A stretch of DNA of 8,205 bases from Gp6-AA40 sp050742535 (GTDB lineage: Bacteria > Acidobacteriota > Vicinamibacteria > Vicinamibacterales > UBA2999). The stretch is taken from assembly GCA_050742535.1 (NCBI GenBank), contig JBOGIQ010000281.1:1-8205 (forward strand), read 5' to 3'. How positions within the stretch are numbered: position 1 is the first letter of the stretch; each line of letters opens with the position of its first letter. The notes beneath the pieces are model-generated. The model did no database searches. It saw only the letters and a list, made by a program, of their open reading frames with translations, and had not been told where the DNA came from. The translations under genes and the position numbers were made by a program. Positions 8,001-8,205 of the stretch are shown here, one piece after another.

Positions 8001-8205
8001 CACGAACTGCAGCGGCAGCGCAGCGGCCGCGGCGGTGTCCGCGGTGCCGCGCGCGAGCCTGTCCCAGGTGAACGCCACCTGCAGCAGCGGCGACTGGCCG
8101 GCGCCGGAATCCTGCCGGTAGCGTTCGACGAGCATCGGAAACGGCAGCCCGGCGTGATCGAGCGCCTCAGCCACCGCCCGGCGCACGCGGTCGAGCAGCA
8201 CCTCG
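5037..8205 (-). CDS. NRPS, 3' part: C(end)-A(Thr)-[FkbM MT]-A-PCP module
   Basis: Non-ribosomal peptide synthetase, cut at its 5' end by the window edge; 1055 codons are visible. Residues here are numbered from the Val codon at 8201, which is internal and not the real start. Domains in order: C-terminal part of a condensation domain (to about 135), adenylation domain motifs A1 to A8 (about 157-612), FkbM-type SAM methyltransferase (about 613-893), A9/A10 of the same adenylation domain (LPEYMVP near 920, NGKLDR at 940-945), and PCP with phosphopantetheine Ser995 in LGGHSL. After the PCP comes a short acidic helix-like tail ending EIERI, then TGA. The module should load threonine, methylate it (O-methylation inferred) and join it to an upstream chain. 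No epimerase or thioesterase follows, so the product passes to the next protein. The next gene starts 12 nt downstream in the same frame, so the two are probably co-transcribed. Module assignment is very secure; methylation site is inference. Confidence 0.97.
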   Translation of the reverse strand, partial: EVLLDRVRRAVAEALDHAGLPFPMLVERYRQDSGAGQSPLLQVAFTWDRLARGTADTAAAAALPLQFVSGGQIGSMFDLDLILFEQESGIEAQWRYSTELFDRETVESMARHFIAILDGIVDAPSRRVSELPLIEAAERQRLLSAWNPAPALEAPPRPATLVSRFEAQVERSPDSVAVVCGGDRVTYRLVNERANQLAHVLRSRGVGVETTVALYVERSAHLPIAVLGILKAGAAYVPVDPQYPPDRIQFMLADAQVRAVVTDTALQGALPNGQYDVVCVDDLPADADASNAQVNIDPEKLAYIIYTSGSTGRPKGVGVSHRNVMRLFESTDAWFGFGPSDVWTLFHSAAFDFSVWELWGAWLYGGRLVVVPFWVSRSPDSFRALLSDEGVTVLNQTPSAFRQLMEADRHSGAGPLRSLRYVIFGGEALDVRALQPWVERHGADRPLLVNMYGITETTVHVTFRPLARADVFAGSRSVIGQAIPDLAVYVLDSAFEPVPVGLRGELFVGGAGVARGYVNHPRLTAERFVPDPFSGIPGARLYRSGDIARRLSDGDLEYLGRGDEQVKVRGFRIELGEIAQALRAHPVVRDVFVEAVTSDGDTRIAAFVVPDAATAGAVRRLSAWERGGRLHGRTWCELPNGLAIVELNRNETDFLYGEIFGGERYLRHGVALGPGACVFDVGANIGMFSLCIASRYPDATIYAFEPIPPVYDVLALNAELHGLDIRPMPLAVAERAGGATFTYYPRVSIFSGRFADAGDERAVVQAFIRNQHAGIDEEPALLDELLQDRLIAETVHCPMTTISGVIRERGIAVIDLLKVDVEKSELGVLEGIDRADWPKIRQVIVEVHDENGRLAAVRSVLERAGFQLTIDQDPMLAGTALYSVFAVREHPVEAAACGTVQRWSSPDRLVADLRQHLGRLLPEYMVPSSIVFLDALPLTSNGKLDRRALPQPVPTRRTSVAPRTPLEEQIAAVWRDVLKLESVGVTDDFFELGGHSLSATRMMARVRSISGVNLPLRTIFEAPTVEALSLAIVQQQAELEDPDALRAALAEIERI
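5100..5324 (-). other. Peptidyl carrier protein (PCP), first module
   Basis: Thiolation domain of about 75 residues: IAAVWRDVLKLESVGVTDDFFELGGHSLSATR, given here only by its key parts. The phosphopantetheine attachment Ser995 is encoded by the TCA codon at 5219-5217, within LGGHSL. The usual downstream FEAPTVEALS segment is present. It would carry the (methyl)threonyl group and present it to the C domain of the next protein. Confidence 0.95.
5346..5522 (-). other. Adenylation domain, resumed C-terminal part (A9-A10)
   Basis: After the methyltransferase the A-domain sequence resumes with the helix PDRLVADLRQHLGRL, motif A9 LLPEYMVPS (about 919-927) and motif A10 NGKLDRRALP (940-949) with the catalytic Lys942. 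Together with the A1-A8 segment this makes a complete adenylation enzyme, so the insertion does not appear to have destroyed it. The mobile C-terminal subdomain is therefore split: its first strand lies before the insert and its last part after it. Confidence 0.93.
5371..5410 (-). repeat. Paralogous A10-region repeat, copy in the first module
   Basis: Partner of 2071-2110, exactly 3300 bases away, in the same direction and encoding the same A10 motif. A similar pair covers the A3 motif near 3061-3100 and 7261-7300. Such paired core motifs are sites where modules can recombine. Confidence 0.6.
5523..6365 (-). other. FkbM-family SAM methyltransferase domain embedded in the A domain
   Basis: About 280 residues placed between A8 and A9 of the threonine adenylation domain. 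Visible features: a lead-in LPNGLAIVELNRNETDFLYG (637-656) of the kind that precedes FkbM-like domains in synthetases; SAM-binding motif I VFDVGANIGMFSL (677-689); the acidic ribose-binding strand YAFEPIPPVYDVL (701-713); IDLLKVDVEKSELGVLEGI (813-831), typical of FkbM; and QVIVEVHDE (841-849). FkbM was first known as the separate O-methyltransferase of FK506 and rapamycin-type pathways, so an O-methyl product, here O-methyl-threonine, is most likely. N-methylation would be the alternative, but the N-methyltransferases usually found in A domains have a different motif set. All SAM-binding motifs look intact. Exact borders are approximate. Confidence 0.93.
6366..7733 (-). other. Adenylation domain, A1-A8 part, threonine code
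   Basis: Core domain of an amino-acid-activating adenylation enzyme (aminoacyl-AMP formation, then loading on the PCP). Visible motifs: AYVPVDP (A2, 234-240), YTSGSTGRPKG (A3, 305-315), FDFSVWELWG (A4), NMYGITETT (A5, 449-457), GELFVGGAGVARGY (A6), YRSGDIA (A7, 541-547) and VKVRGFRIELGEI (A8). Aligned by eye to GrsA-Phe, the specificity residues are D351, F352, W355, N394, I422, G424, M450, V458, H459 and K942, giving DFWNIGMVHK. This is identical to the published threonine code (dehydrobutyrine units also derive from it). The domain breaks after the strand AAFVVPDAA near 604-612, where the methyltransferase is inserted. Confidence 0.95.
7797..8205 (-). other. Condensation domain, C-terminal part only
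   Basis: About 135 residues of the C-terminal lobe of a condensation domain. The family motif around H-x-LPF-xx-LVE appears as HAGLPFPMLVERY (residues 16-28), followed by SPLLQVAFTW and the FDLDLILFE strand. The catalytic HHxxxDG motif lies outside the window, so activity and subtype cannot be judged. The LPFPMLVERY...SPLLQV style resembles C domains that accept an acyl or polyketide chain or follow a PKS module, but this is a weak resemblance from memory. Confidence 0.9.

Noticed and set aside
1..8205. Mobile elements, CRISPR arrays, tRNAs, riboswitches, terminators
   Set aside because: None seen; nearly every base is inside the two coding sequences, and the only gap is 12 nt.

Overview
The window lies wholly inside a modular megasynthase cluster, a hybrid non-ribosomal peptide synthetase / type I polyketide synthase (NRPS/PKS) operon read on the minus strand. 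Both ends are cut within genes: transcription enters from the right edge and leaves at the left edge. The DNA is GC-rich (about two-thirds by eye). Hybrid assembly lines with embedded methyltransferases are common in GC-rich soil bacteria such as Myxococcota, Acidobacteria and Burkholderiales-like Proteobacteria. Nothing here identifies the genus.

Right part (8205 to 5037): the 3' end of an NRPS gene. In order it encodes the end of a condensation (C) domain, an adenylation (A) domain whose ten specificity residues read DFWNIGMVHK (the classic threonine code), an FkbM-family methyltransferase inserted inside that A domain between core motifs A8 and A9, the rest of the A domain (A9, A10), and a carrier protein (PCP). 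The expected building block is O-methyl-threonine.

Left part (5024 to 1): the next gene starts 12 nt after the previous stop, behind a GAGGG ribosome site, and stays open for 1674 codons to the window edge. It encodes C, A (code DAFFLGVTFK, a branched aliphatic residue, Val or Ile), PCP, ketosynthase (KS, complete Cys-His-His triad) and the first third or less of an acyltransferase (AT). This is a peptide-to-polyketide switch point: a Thr(OMe)-Val/Ile peptidyl chain would be passed to a KS and extended by a malonyl-type unit chosen by the AT, whose active site is outside the window.

The two genes are in the same reading frame and are separated only by one TGA and four codons, so the whole window from 8204 to 3 is one frame with a single stop. 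No intergenic region over 300 bases, RNA gene, mobile element, CRISPR array or terminator was seen. Long plus-strand open frames are shadows of the GC-rich coding strand. The parts of most interest are the FkbM insertion in a Thr-type A domain, and the single stop between two otherwise continuous modules.
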